A stretch of DNA of 14,426 nt, taken from positions 1 to 14,426 of the forward strand of contig JAKLHL010000018.1 of assembly GCA_022710165.1 (NCBI GenBank), in the 5' to 3' direction. Under the pieces are notes generated by a model. It saw nothing but the letters and a program-made list of their open reading frames with translations, made no database searches and was not told where the DNA came from. Positions 6,351-13,822 of this stretch are shown piece after piece. Made by a program: the position numbers and the translations under genes. Numbering within the stretch: position 1 is the stretch's first letter; every line of letters begins with the position of its first letter. This stretch comes from Bdellovibrionales bacterium (lineage in GTDB: Bacteria > Bdellovibrionota > JAFGOL01).

Positions 6351-7847
6351 ATGTCATTACTTCTGTACCTTATCCTATTACCCTATTCTTTTGGAAATTC
6401 AAGTTCCTGTTTGGATAAAGTACCTCTGTACTTGAATCTGCCTAAAGACACTTTGTATACCTACAAAAATTCCGTAACAGCAACGACTTGGACGAACGAA
6501 GGAGAAAAGACCGTTAACACCAAGGCCATAAACTTTAGGTCCTTGAGCCATCCGATGGACAAGACCCAAACAGGCTACGAAGTATATGAGGTCGTTATAG
6601 ACAGTGTGGACCCTGACATAGCAGAATTCCTTGGTGTACCTCCGACAAGGCTCCCATGGTACAAATTCGAGCCTGCATATCCTACAGGGAAACTTGAGGA
6701 CGACCCAAAAGGCGCCCCAGCCTTAATAAAGGCAGTAGACTGCGGCAAGGTCTTCAGCTCATCGAACAAAACAGAATCAGCTGACGGCTGGCTCATAATA
6801 GAGAAAGAATCGATAAACAAGATCATAGGTTTTGAAAAAAGAAAGATAGGCAAAACAAAGATAAGCCTGATAAGGATGGAAACAAGGAAACAAGTCGTCA
6901 TAAAAGGCAAATATAAGGGCAAAGGAACCGAGTCCATAACCTATTACTTCGTTAACGGCACCGGCGAGCTTTTTGAGGAATTAAGGAAGTTCAACTATGA
7001 GTACCGAACAGGTTTTGGCACAAAAAGGATAACGCAATACACCTCTGGCGAATATGTCAAAAGGCTCGATAAAAAAGAAAAATATAAAAGGGCCGTACCA
7101 TCCTTCCCTGAGCTGACAGCTAAAAAAGAGGCTGTTTCATACTTCACCGATCAGAATGGACTTTTCATACCTGTAACACTTAACTCCGTCCTTGAGCTAA
7201 AGATGTTCGTTGAACCGTTGTTAGCTAATTCCTTCATCGACTATGATTATTATCTAAAGAACTACGAAAGCACACCTAAAGACTACATGTACCCATTCGA
7301 TGAATTGAGTATCGGAAAGAACGTGATAGGTAAACCTTCCATCGCCGTAAAAAAAGTACAATCCGGTGGCAAGACAAGCTACAAGATACCTGGAATAATA
7401 GGCAGTGACATACTTTCAAAAGGGACACTATACATCAATGACAAAAAGAGGATGCTCTCTTTTTATGAATCTTACGAGGACAAGCCAAAGAACGCCATCA
7501 CCTTCGAAACATCCAAGGGTTATCCGATATTCGAGGTCATGGTCAACAATTCCCCCGTCAAAGCGACCATATCATTCGGGAGCGCAGAGCCGATAATATC
7601 AGAAAAACTTAAGGGCCTTTTGTCCTTGAGGACGAGGGAAATAGCCGTTTCAAAACCTGACTGTGAATCCTGCTTCATAAAGAAGGCTCAGGTGATAATA
7701 AGCCCGCCAGACAGGTCGTACTTTAAGACCGAGGTTGTAGTGGTAGACCTTGAAGGAATGCCTTATGACCTGATACTAGGGCTCGATTATATAAAGGAAA
7801 AAGAGATAACCATAAACTACAAGGGTAACTGGTTCACTATAGATTAG
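6351..7847 (+). CDS. Exported protein with two degenerate retropepsin-like domains
   Basis: A 498-aa protein with a hydrophobic N-terminus (residues 2-14) like a signal peptide, though without positive charges. Cys20 might be lipidated, but the lipobox is poor. Residues about 20-250 form a beta-rich domain I do not recognise. Then come two copies of a retropepsin-like fold. The first (about 270-372) has IPVTLN, a VEPLLANSF segment where VDTGA.. is expected, and the closing GSDIL. The second (about 390-498) has FEVMVNN, ATISFGSAEPIIS where a..DTGA..s is expected, and ILGLDYI. In both, the catalytic Asp-Thr-Gly is absent, so a binding or scaffold role is more likely than proteolysis. An in-frame stop at 6339 fixes the ATG at 6351. 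The 3' end overlaps the converging yciO by 11 bp. Confidence 0.75.
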   Translation: MSLLLYLILLPYSFGNSSSCLDKVPLYLNLPKDTLYTYKNSVTATTWTNEGEKTVNTKAINFRSLSHPMDKTQTGYEVYEVVIDSVDPDIAEFLGVPPTRLPWYKFEPAYPTGKLEDDPKGAPALIKAVDCGKVFSSSNKTESADGWLIIEKESINKIIGFEKRKIGKTKISLIRMETRKQVVIKGKYKGKGTESITYYFVNGTGELFEELRKFNYEYRTGFGTKRITQYTSGEYVKRLDKKEKYKRAVPSFPELTAKKEAVSYFTDQNGLFIPVTLNSVLELKMFVEPLLANSFIDYDYYLKNYESTPKDYMYPFDELSIGKNVIGKPSIAVKKVQSGGKTSYKIPGIIGSDILSKGTLYINDKKRMLSFYESYEDKPKNAITFETSKGYPIFEVMVNNSPVKATISFGSAEPIISEKLKGLLSLRTREIAVSKPDCESCFIKKAQVIISPPDRSYFKTEVVVVDLEGMPYDLILGLDYIKEKEITINYKGNWFTID

Positions 7848-8451
7848 TTATACTGCCCGCACCTTCTCTTACGACGACAGCTTCCCCGGAACTAAAATCG
7901 ATGACCGTAGTGTGACGTGCAGGCACCGGGCCCACATCCAAGAGTATAGAGATCGAATTGCTGTAAATATCCTCTATGAGCGCAGGTGATTCTATAAGTT
8001 CCTGCTCGTTCAGATGAAGTGCTGTGAAATTTAGAAGCGGGCTATCCAACCTCGAAATAAGGGCCTCAACAACAGGATGGTCGACCATCCTTATGCCTAT
8101 TGTCTTTCTTCTTGTCTGACATATCTTGGGAACAAGTTGAGTGGCCTCAAGGATGAAAGTATAAGGACCAGGCATGACCCTCTTCATAGTTTTGAACGCA
8201 TCGTTGCTGACACGTGCATACTGACTTATATCGCTGATGTCCCTGCAGATGATGGTATGGAGTCTGTTCCTGCCTAGTCTTTCTGTAAGTGCATTGAGCG
8301 TCCTTACGCCCTGCACCGACGATAACATACAGCCTATTCCGTAGTTAACATCTGTTGGATATGATATGAGCTCACCGTTCTTTAAAGACTCTACAGCCTT
8401 TAAAACAAACCTTTGATTGGGATTTACCGGATGGACCTCATAACGTTCCAT
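7837..8451 (-). CDS. yciO: YciO-type protein, Sua5/YrdC/TsaC superfamily
   Basis: A 204-aa protein that matches E. coli YciO (about 206 aa) along its length: HPVNPNQR near the N-terminus, YPTDVNYGIGC at 31-41, PGPYTFIL at 94-101, RKTIGIR at 115-121, TTVID at 181-185 and the terminal VVREGAG. The superfamily makes threonylcarbamoyl-AMP for the t6A modification of tRNA. The YciO branch differs from TsaC in its active-site residues, and its physiological role is less clear. No strong Shine-Dalgarno precedes the start. It begins 18 nt after the barrel gene on the same strand, so co-transcription is likely. The C-terminal codons overlap the end of the converging retropepsin-like gene. Confidence 0.88.
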   Translation of the reverse strand: MERYEVHPVNPNQRFVLKAVESLKNGELISYPTDVNYGIGCMLSSVQGVRTLNALTERLGRNRLHTIICRDISDISQYARVSNDAFKTMKRVMPGPYTFILEATQLVPKICQTRRKTIGIRMVDHPVVEALISRLDSPLLNFTALHLNEQELIESPALIEDIYSNSISILLDVGPVPARHTTVIDFSSGEAVVVREGAGSITNL

Positions 8452-8469
8452 TTCATTTTTTTAACCAGT

Positions 8470-8976
8470 CTAGAAAAAGTAAGCAAAGCCGATGTTGATC
8501 TCGTAAACGACCGACATCTGCGACTGGTTTGGTGTACCTCCGAACCAAACATTGAAAGGCCTTAAGCTCATGCCAAAAGGTCTGAAAGATATAGCCATAC
8601 CTTCCTTGAATTCGTAGAAGGCCCTGAAACCGAACTTAAAATCTAATCCTAATCCGACGGTACCATGGCCAAAACCAAAATCAGCACCGACCGTGAAATC
8701 AGGTATTATGAACAGAGGTCTGCTGCCCACCTGGAATGGAAGCATGAACCTTGGGCCCATGAAAAGGCTGAAAGCGCCTCCGCCAAATGCAGGCTGAAGG
8801 ACAAAACCAAAGTACCTTTCCCCAAGTTCTATATCCATTCTGAATCGTGTGTTCTGATAACCGTTAGTGACTTTCTTGACTGGCACATCAGCGCCTAAGC
8901 CAAAGTTAACATATGTGTCCTGGGCATATAACCCGAACGCAGACAACAGAACTACAGCTAAAAAGATCTTTCTCAT
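8470..8976 (-). CDS. Small outer-membrane beta-barrel protein
   Basis: A 168-aa protein with a classic signal peptide (KIFLAVVLLSAFGLYA, cleavage expected after Ala18). The rest alternates polar and aromatic/hydrophobic residues in short strands rich in Gly, Phe and Tyr. It ends in INIGFAYFF, with the terminal aromatic residue typical of substrates of the BAM assembly machine. The mature length of 150 aa suits an eight-stranded barrel. No specific family (OmpA, OmpW, lipid A-modifying enzyme) can be named. A G-run (complement of C7 at 8985-8991) serves as or overlaps the ribosome-binding site, 8 nt before the ATG. It is the first gene of a probable two-gene unit with yciO and diverges from the Lcl_C gene. 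Confidence 0.75.
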   Translation of the reverse strand: MRKIFLAVVLLSAFGLYAQDTYVNFGLGADVPVKKVTNGYQNTRFRMDIELGERYFGFVLQPAFGGGAFSLFMGPRFMLPFQVGSRPLFIIPDFTVGADFGFGHGTVGLGLDFKFGFRAFYEFKEGMAISFRPFGMSLRPFNVWFGGTPNQSQMSVVYEINIGFAYFF

Positions 8977-9046
8977 TCCCTAATCCCCCCCTGAAAATAC
9001 TGTAAAATAAGCCTTTCAACTAATATTTAATGACATAACATAAAAA

Positions 9047-9075
9047 TAGACAAGAATATTTTATTAAGGTAATAA
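9047..9075 (+). promoter_or_regulatory. Weak candidate promoter for the Lcl_C gene
   Basis: TAGACA at 9047-9052 (5/6) is followed after 17 bp by TAATAA at 9070-9075 (3/6). The -10 lies in a small AT-rich inverted repeat, TTTATT-AAGGT-AATAAA (9060-9076). In this AT-rich divergent region chance matches are likely. Confidence 0.25.
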
Positions 9076-9104
9076 ATCAGCAGAAAAAGTGTCGGAGGTT
9101 TGAC

Positions 9105-10166
9105 ATGTTAAAGACCAAACTGCTGTTATCACTTACCATATTCATTTTAAGCGCAGGCATTTTTGCCCAAAGCAACATAACGGTTGATTCATACTTGAAA
9201 AGGGCCAGCTGGACAGAGCAGGACGGCGGATGGATGGACCCAGAGACAGGAATAATTTGGGGACCAGAGATCGAGCCTGTAAGCTGGGGAGAAGCAAAAG
9301 CTTTCTGTGCGAACTTAAAACGCGGTGGAAAAACAGATTGGAGACTGCCTAGCATTGACGAACTTCAATATTCCATATGCAAAGTCGCAGGATATCCAAC
9401 AAGGACCGCATGTCCAAAACCAAGGGACCATCAAAGAGACCTTTGGCTGCTCAACAAGGACATGAAAAAAGGCATCACTTACTGGGCGTCCAACGTAATA
9501 CCGGGCGATCCGTATAATTCATACTACTTCGTCTTCGACAAAGAAGGCCAGCATGTACTGACAAGCAAGGGCGATAAGTCCATGGCAAGATGCGTAAGAC
9601 AGGGCGTACTCCCTGTGGCAACAAGCGCATCAGCGGCACTCGCTGCAAAGAACGCTGAACAGGCCGAACAGCCTAAAAAAGAAAAGGCAAAACACTCTTT
9701 CTATATAGCACCAATGATAGGCTTTGGAGGATTCTTCACCAACGAGACACTATTAGAGAACACCCCGTTCATGACCGGAGAGCTTAGACTTGGTTTTAAT
9801 GTAGTAGACAAGATGATGGTGACTTTCTTCGTCGATACCGGACTTGACATCAGGAACTTTTCATATCCTGTGATGACCACCGTGACCATAGGGCCTGAGT
9901 ACTTCATAACTGATAGCTTCTCCGTCTTTGGCGCTGTAGGTCTTGGCGTCCTAACCGGCGACACCATGATATTCCCTGGGAGCACGAACACAGAGACCAA
10001 CGTAGGTTTTGCGTGGAAACTAGGCGTAACATGGCAGATGATAAAATGGGGCGACGAGGACCAGTATGCACTGCCTATAAGCCTTATTTACGACGGTGCT
10101 AAGGTAAGATATGTTGCCTCTACGCACACTGTCGTAGGCGCAATAGGATTCATGTATTTTAATTAA
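9105..10166 (+). CDS. Exported Lcl_C (DUF1566) protein with barrel-like C-terminus
   Basis: A 353-aa protein in three parts. A signal peptide (1-21, ending FAQ) is followed by an Lcl_C/DUF1566-type domain at about 35-166: WMDPETGIIW at 43-52, SWGEAKAFCANL at 60-71, DWRLPSIDELQ at 78-88, YWASN at 126-130 and the closing ARCVR. Cys68, Cys92, Cys103 and Cys163 may form disulfides. An Ala/Gln/Lys-rich linker (about 172-196) leads to a beta-rich tail (198-353) that looks like an outer-membrane barrel and ends in GFMYFN. The Lcl_C fold is related to C-type-lectin-like domains and is common in exported proteins of uncertain role; surface display on a barrel is inference. GGAGG at 9094-9098 sets the start. 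Its stop shares the bases TTAA with the stop of the converging gene. Confidence 0.75.
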   Translation: MLKTKLLLSLTIFILSAGIFAQSNITVDSYLKRASWTEQDGGWMDPETGIIWGPEIEPVSWGEAKAFCANLKRGGKTDWRLPSIDELQYSICKVAGYPTRTACPKPRDHQRDLWLLNKDMKKGITYWASNVIPGDPYNSYYFVFDKEGQHVLTSKGDKSMARCVRQGVLPVATSASAALAAKNAEQAEQPKKEKAKHSFYIAPMIGFGGFFTNETLLENTPFMTGELRLGFNVVDKMMVTFFVDTGLDIRNFSYPVMTTVTIGPEYFITDSFSVFGAVGLGVLTGDTMIFPGSTNTETNVGFAWKLGVTWQMIKWGDEDQYALPISLIYDGAKVRYVASTHTVVGAIGFMYFN

Positions 10167-10942
10167 TCTTCGCGTGCTTTAACGGCCGTGTTGATGACCC
10201 TTATATAACCCTGGGCGTTTATAAAATAGCCTTCAGGCAAAAGTTCTTCGATCTGTTTTTTGTTGCTCTGCACCTTCCATTCCTGGTCCATGAACACGTT
10301 AAGGAGCTCTATTTTTATCCTCATGCTTGTCTCTGGATCAAGGAACCTTGTCATCATCATATCCTGGACCTTCTCAACATCCGGGTCCTTGTCAAAGAAG
10401 GCATAGTCCCTTACGAACCTTATTGACGCTATCACGAGCCTATCGTCTGAATCATTAAAATAAGTGCTGACCTTGGAAAGAACGCTTGGGTGTGTTTCTC
10501 CGGCAAAATGTTTTAATATCTCTATCCTTTTCTCTACGACGGGGTCGTCGAACAAAGTGTCGTCCACGGTAAGCATGCTGTCCAGATAATCCAGGGCTTC
10601 TTTCTTGTCTATCAAAGCAAAGAGTATGTCTATTGGGTAAGCAACGATGTGGCTCTTACTTATGAATTCCTTTACTGGAGCTATGGCATCAGCGCCTAGT
10701 GATATGATGAAGGCCTTGACCGCGCTTTTTTCTTCTGCGTCCTTGATGCTGTTCTGTGCGGCTATGGTGAACCTGTTCAAAAGTATGGCAAGCATCTCAC
10801 TAAAGAGTTCCTTATTGTTGTCCTTTAGGGCCTTCTGTACTTTGTCCTTGAAATATTCGAACGCAGACTCTCGCGACTCTGAAGGCGAATACTTGTTCAT
10901 GAAAGCCGATCTTTTAAGTCCTAAAAAGAAATTCTTTAACAT
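10163..10942 (-). CDS. Helical-repeat (HEAT-like) protein, last gene of ABC cluster
   Basis: About 259 aa, soluble and mostly alpha-helical, with no signal peptide or membrane span. Helical units such as HPSVLSKVSTYFNDSDDRLV followed by an Arg/Asp-rich helix resemble HEAT/ARM repeats, but the repeat is weak. It ends with a compact PEGYFINAQGYIRVI segment. The start at ATG 10942 is chosen because the longer frame begins with a TTG at 11017 inside the preceding gene; the Shine-Dalgarno is poor for either. It follows the GldG-like gene by 34 nt and appears co-transcribed, suggesting a cytoplasmic partner or regulator of the ABC system. That link is inferred from position only. Confidence 0.6.
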   Translation of the reverse strand: MLKNFFLGLKRSAFMNKYSPSESRESAFEYFKDKVQKALKDNNKELFSEMLAILLNRFTIAAQNSIKDAEEKSAVKAFIISLGADAIAPVKEFISKSHIVAYPIDILFALIDKKEALDYLDSMLTVDDTLFDDPVVEKRIEILKHFAGETHPSVLSKVSTYFNDSDDRLVIASIRFVRDYAFFDKDPDVEKVQDMMMTRFLDPETSMRIKIELLNVFMDQEWKVQSNKKQIEELLPEGYFINAQGYIRVINTAVKARED

Positions 10943-10976
10943 AATGTTGAGGATACTACCAAATAACCTGGTTTTT

Positions 10977-12368
10977 TCAACCTCGGTTTGACCTGAAGCA
11001 ATAAATACCGAGGGCAAGAAAGAGCAACGGAAGAAGTATTACGCTAACAGCGAATATAATATTCAAATATCTTGGGGATATCGCGAACAACTTTGGCGAA
11101 TCAAGCCCGTTTGAGTCTGGAGGGGCCACAGGTCCGCTCCCGCAGCATGCATTGTTAAGCACGCCGAACAGAAGCTGTGAGTTACCCTTGAACCTCATAA
11201 AGAAATTAGAGTACAACGACGAGCCAGAAAAGAAAGAAAGATTATCCTTTACGACCATTACATTCTTTGAAGAAGCGCTGGCTAAAGCTGTACAGTTGGG
11301 GCAGATGATCTCGTATGCACTGCTTACTACCGCAGGGCTCTTCACATACGATGTTGCAGGATGCTGATAGAACATATCAACGACAAGCCCGCCAAAGTAA
11401 TCCCTTAAAGCCCCCTGTGATATTGATGATACCGGCTCCAAAGCAACACTGAGACCCCTGGAACCAAGGAACCTTTTTACCGAAGGAAGCTTAAAGCCCC
11501 CCACCATAACCAGGCCGCCATTATATGAATCAAGAGCTTTTATCTCGTTAGCTGAAAGGTCCTTCTTTGGTTCAAGGATCAAAGCAGCGGGGCATGAGCT
11601 CAAATATTCAAGGTCCGCCCTTACCAAAGAAATACCCCTGTCCCTAAGCATCTGTGCTACTATCCCTGCGCCTTCCTCGCTGAAATCATCCACAGAAGCC
11701 TCACCATGTCCCTGTATGACACAAACGGAATTAAGTCCTGACCTTGCCCTGTAAAGACCGTTGATAATGTCATAGCCTGAGACCTTATCAACGACCACGG
11801 AACGCTCAGCACCAATTACGGCGACCTCTCCGTGTACAAGGCTCGGCAGGTCTTTTCTTATCTGTGAATAACGGTCCGCCTGAGCCACGGGATGTAAAAC
11901 AAGATATCTTACGCCTTTTGCATAAAGTGATATTTCCTGCATGATGCTGTTGAACAAAGCGGTATTATCCTGGCCCTGAGTAGGTCTTATATAGACGACG
12001 TCAAAGACATCTGCAACATGCTCCTTTAAATAGTCCTTTTGTTCGCCGCTGATAGAGGCAAGATCATTGGAAGCAGCTTGATATCTGGCTTTTTTCAAGA
12101 CCCTGCTCTCAGAAATTGCAATACCGAGTGCCGCGCACAAGATAAAAACGATCAGCGAGCTTATCACCGCCATTGTCCTTTTCCGGAAAAAAAGCTCTGA
12201 CAGTGATCTTACATGTTCAAGCACCAGCATTTTAAAGACAAAGTAATAGACGACCAGATATACCGCAAGCAGGATGAGAGTTCTTATCCTATACTCAGGT
12301 AGTATGATCACACTGAGAAGTACAAAAAAGCCCAGGGCCGTAAAGAAAAAGAAAAGAGCCCTCTTCAT
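10977..12368 (-). CDS. GldG-like ABC transport auxiliary protein
   Basis: A 463-aa membrane protein with hydrophobic spans at about 5-23, 29-47 and 66-86, a large extracytoplasmic domain, and a final span at about 436-457. The central part has the hallmarks of the GldG / IFT52-like auxiliary family: VCVIQGHGEAS at 215-225, then a segment leading to AALILEPKKDLSANEIKALD at about 261-280 and GGLVMVGG at 284-291. In such systems this subunit accompanies an ABC-2 permease and an ATPase; the cargo is usually unknown, and gliding is only one outcome. It overlaps the permease gene by 4 bp (ATGA), implying translational coupling. Unusual are a CPNC pair at 356-359 and a Cys-Cys at 408-409 in the extracytoplasmic region, which could bind metal or form disulfides. 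Confidence 0.85.
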   Translation of the reverse strand: MKRALFFFFTALGFFVLLSVIILPEYRIRTLILLAVYLVVYYFVFKMLVLEHVRSLSELFFRKRTMAVISSLIVFILCAALGIAISESRVLKKARYQAASNDLASISGEQKDYLKEHVADVFDVVYIRPTQGQDNTALFNSIMQEISLYAKGVRYLVLHPVAQADRYSQIRKDLPSLVHGEVAVIGAERSVVVDKVSGYDIINGLYRARSGLNSVCVIQGHGEASVDDFSEEGAGIVAQMLRDRGISLVRADLEYLSSCPAALILEPKKDLSANEIKALDSYNGGLVMVGGFKLPSVKRFLGSRGLSVALEPVSSISQGALRDYFGGLVVDMFYQHPATSYVKSPAVVSSAYEIICPNCTALASASSKNVMVVKDNLSFFSGSSLYSNFFMRFKGNSQLLFGVLNNACCGSGPVAPPDSNGLDSPKLFAISPRYLNIIFAVSVILLPLLFLALGIYCFRSNRG

Positions 12369-13081
12369 ACGTAGATCCTCACTGAGATATAGAGCCTTTT
12401 TGCCAGGCTGACTGCAAAAAAGAACAATAGCGTCGATAATATCAGCACATCCAACCTTATAGTCCCAAAAAAGAATGGAGAGAACATGTGTTCAAAGAAG
12501 TAGAAGTTAAGTGAAAGCAGTATTACCATGTTAAGGAAGATCCCTACCGCAAAAGGTATCTTAAAGACGCCCGCCACAGAAACGATGCCGCTTGAAAGAC
12601 CGACCAATATAAAGAGCCCAAGATATGCGGATAGGATCATGCCCCAATCAAGCTCGGTGAAAACAGAGATAATGGCCGGGTACAGAAGAGTTGGTACCAT
12701 CATTGAACATACGACCACAGAAGTGGAAAGACTTTTTCTTAGGACAAGGCCTAAGACACTCTTGTTGCCCGAAAGCAGCTCCACTTTATCAAGCCCCAGC
12801 ATCCTGTCACGCCCAAGGTTAAGGTCAAGCACAGACACCGCCATAACACAAAGGTATGAATAGAACATGAAAAGCTGAGGGAAAATATAATATGCGGCAT
12901 GCAGGTTCATCATGGAGCCTATATTATCGCCGTAAATGTACTCAGGATAATAGCTCATGCTCTCTATGAACGAAAGCAGTAAAGAAAAGAATTTATATCC
13001 GGACAAAGCAAGGAACACTGCCATAACGACGTAGAATATCGGACTATGGAAGAATTCCCTTATTTCCCTGGTCTTCAGCAT
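12365..13081 (-). CDS. ABC-2 type permease (GldF/NosY-like)
   Basis: A 238-aa integral membrane protein with six probable spans (about 14-38, 62-85, 118-140, 148-170, 175-195 and 209-226), the normal count for an ABC-2 permease. The opening REFFHSPIFYVVMAVFLALSG matches the N-terminal pattern of GldF and NosY. The usual ExGT(E/L) coupling-helix segment is represented by a divergent RDRMLGLDKVELLSG at about 91-105. It overlaps the ATPase gene by 7 bp and the GldG-like gene by 4 bp, so the three are made together. The permease would form the membrane pore or scaffold driven by the ATPase. Substrate unknown. Confidence 0.83.
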   Translation of the reverse strand: MLKTREIREFFHSPIFYVVMAVFLALSGYKFFSLLLSFIESMSYYPEYIYGDNIGSMMNLHAAYYIFPQLFMFYSYLCVMAVSVLDLNLGRDRMLGLDKVELLSGNKSVLGLVLRKSLSTSVVVCSMMVPTLLYPAIISVFTELDWGMILSAYLGLFILVGLSSGIVSVAGVFKIPFAVGIFLNMVILLSLNFYFFEHMFSPFFFGTIRLDVLILSTLLFFFAVSLAKRLYISVRIYV

Positions 13082-13695
13082 TTTTTAAGACCGCCTTTAT
13101 CAAGTTCGTACAAGGAGTCCCACTCAAGACCTGATATCTTCTGAGGGCTGCAGATCACTACGGTCCTGCCTACAGTGTACTTTTTCAATATATCAGGGAA
13201 CATGCTCTTTAATTCATCATCCTGGCTCTTCAAAGGTTCGTCCAGGAACACATAGGCCCCTTTTGAAAGACAAACATTCAGCGCCAGCCTTGTTTTGAAA
13301 CCGTCAGAGAGCTCCGAATATTTTTTATCAAGGAACTTGTCTATCCCCAAGTCCTGTGACAGCGTCTTAGAAAAGTAAGGACCCGCATACATATCCAGTA
13401 TGCTGTCAACATACAGGTGGTCAGGGAACCTTAAGGACGAAGGCATATAAGACATCAGCCTGTTAACTTCATCGTGTGCCTTAGTGCTGGAATATACATC
13501 GACGCCATTTACCAGGACCTTCCCTTCTCGAGGCTGTTTAAATCCGGTCATCACATCCATCAAGGTGGACTTACCGCTCCCATTACTGCCGATGACAAGG
13601 TAAAGACCAAGTGAATCTATTTTGAGGCCGCAGTCATTCAGGACCAGAGGGCCTTTTCTTGTATACGAGAATTTAATTGACTTAAGTTCCAGCAT
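13075..13695 (-). CDS. ABC transporter ATPase with altered Q- and H-loops
   Basis: A 206-aa nucleotide-binding subunit, shorter than typical GldA/NosF ATPases. Walker A GSNGSGKST (36-44), signature ELSDGFKTR (128-136) and Walker B YVFLDEP (148-154) are present, so ATP binding and the catalytic Glu153 are retained. Where the Q-loop Gln is expected the sequence reads YMPSS (Ser86). Where the switch His is expected it reads CSPQK (Pro184/Gln185). The D-loop is also atypical (SQDD). This predicts slow or unusual hydrolysis unless the system uses ATP binding mainly. It is the first gene of the cluster; AAAGG (complement of 13701-13705) lies 5 nt before the start, and an extended -10 promoter lies upstream. 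Confidence 0.87.
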   Translation of the reverse strand: MLELKSIKFSYTRKGPLVLNDCGLKIDSLGLYLVIGSNGSGKSTLMDVMTGFKQPREGKVLVNGVDVYSSTKAHDEVNRLMSYMPSSLRFPDHLYVDSILDMYAGPYFSKTLSQDLGIDKFLDKKYSELSDGFKTRLALNVCLSKGAYVFLDEPLKSQDDELKSMFPDILKKYTVGRTVVICSPQKISGLEWDSLYELDKGGLKKC

Positions 13696-13732
13696 AAAAA
13701 CCTTTAAACTGCACTATACTTAATACCTAAGC

Positions 13733-13761
13733 ATTTTATCAATATAATAGAAAACAAACAA
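13733..13761 (-). promoter_or_regulatory. Promoter for the ABC gene cluster
   Basis: On the minus strand, TTGTTT (complement of 13756-13761, 3/6) precedes, after 17 bp, TAAAAT (complement of 13733-13738, 5/6). An upstream TGA makes it an extended -10 (TG at 13740-13741). Transcription would begin near 13726, giving a roughly 30-nt leader containing the AAAGG site. Confidence 0.45.
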
Positions 13762-13763
13762 TT

Positions 13764-13786
13764 ACAACTACTTATATTAAAGTTGT
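13764..13786. promoter_or_regulatory. Inverted repeat between divergent promoters
   Basis: ACAACT (13764-13769) and AGTTGT (13781-13786) are perfect 6-nt inverted arms around an 11-bp AT-rich centre. They lie between the ABC promoter and the zinc-ribbon promoter, a natural position for an operator. The short arms leave chance as a real possibility. Confidence 0.25.
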
Positions 13787-13806
13787 TCTATTCTTGCTGC
13801 ATCTTG

Positions 13807-13815
13807 TGTTAGAAT
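13807..13815 (+). promoter_or_regulatory. Extended -10 for a probably leaderless mRNA
   Basis: TGTTAGAAT is an extended -10 (TG, one base, TAGAAT with 5/6 match). Exactly 7 nt separate it from the ATG at 13823, placing the expected transcript start on the A of the start codon. No Shine-Dalgarno or good -35 is visible; extended -10 promoters can dispense with the latter. Confidence 0.45.
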
Positions 13816-13822
13816 CAGCTTT

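Noticed and set aside
6351..6410. Lipoprotein signal with Cys20 as the lipidated residue
   Set aside because: The residues before Cys20 are SSS with no Leu at -3 and no basic N-terminus, so the lipobox is too weak to call.
10943..11017. Longer helical-repeat protein starting at a TTG inside the GldG-like gene
   Set aside because: It would overlap the upstream gene by 41 bp with a rare start codon and no ribosome-binding site; ATG 10942 fits the operon spacing better.
10977..13695. Gliding motility machinery
   Set aside because: Only the GldA/F/G-like transporter type is present; such modules are widespread, and no other gliding genes are in the window.
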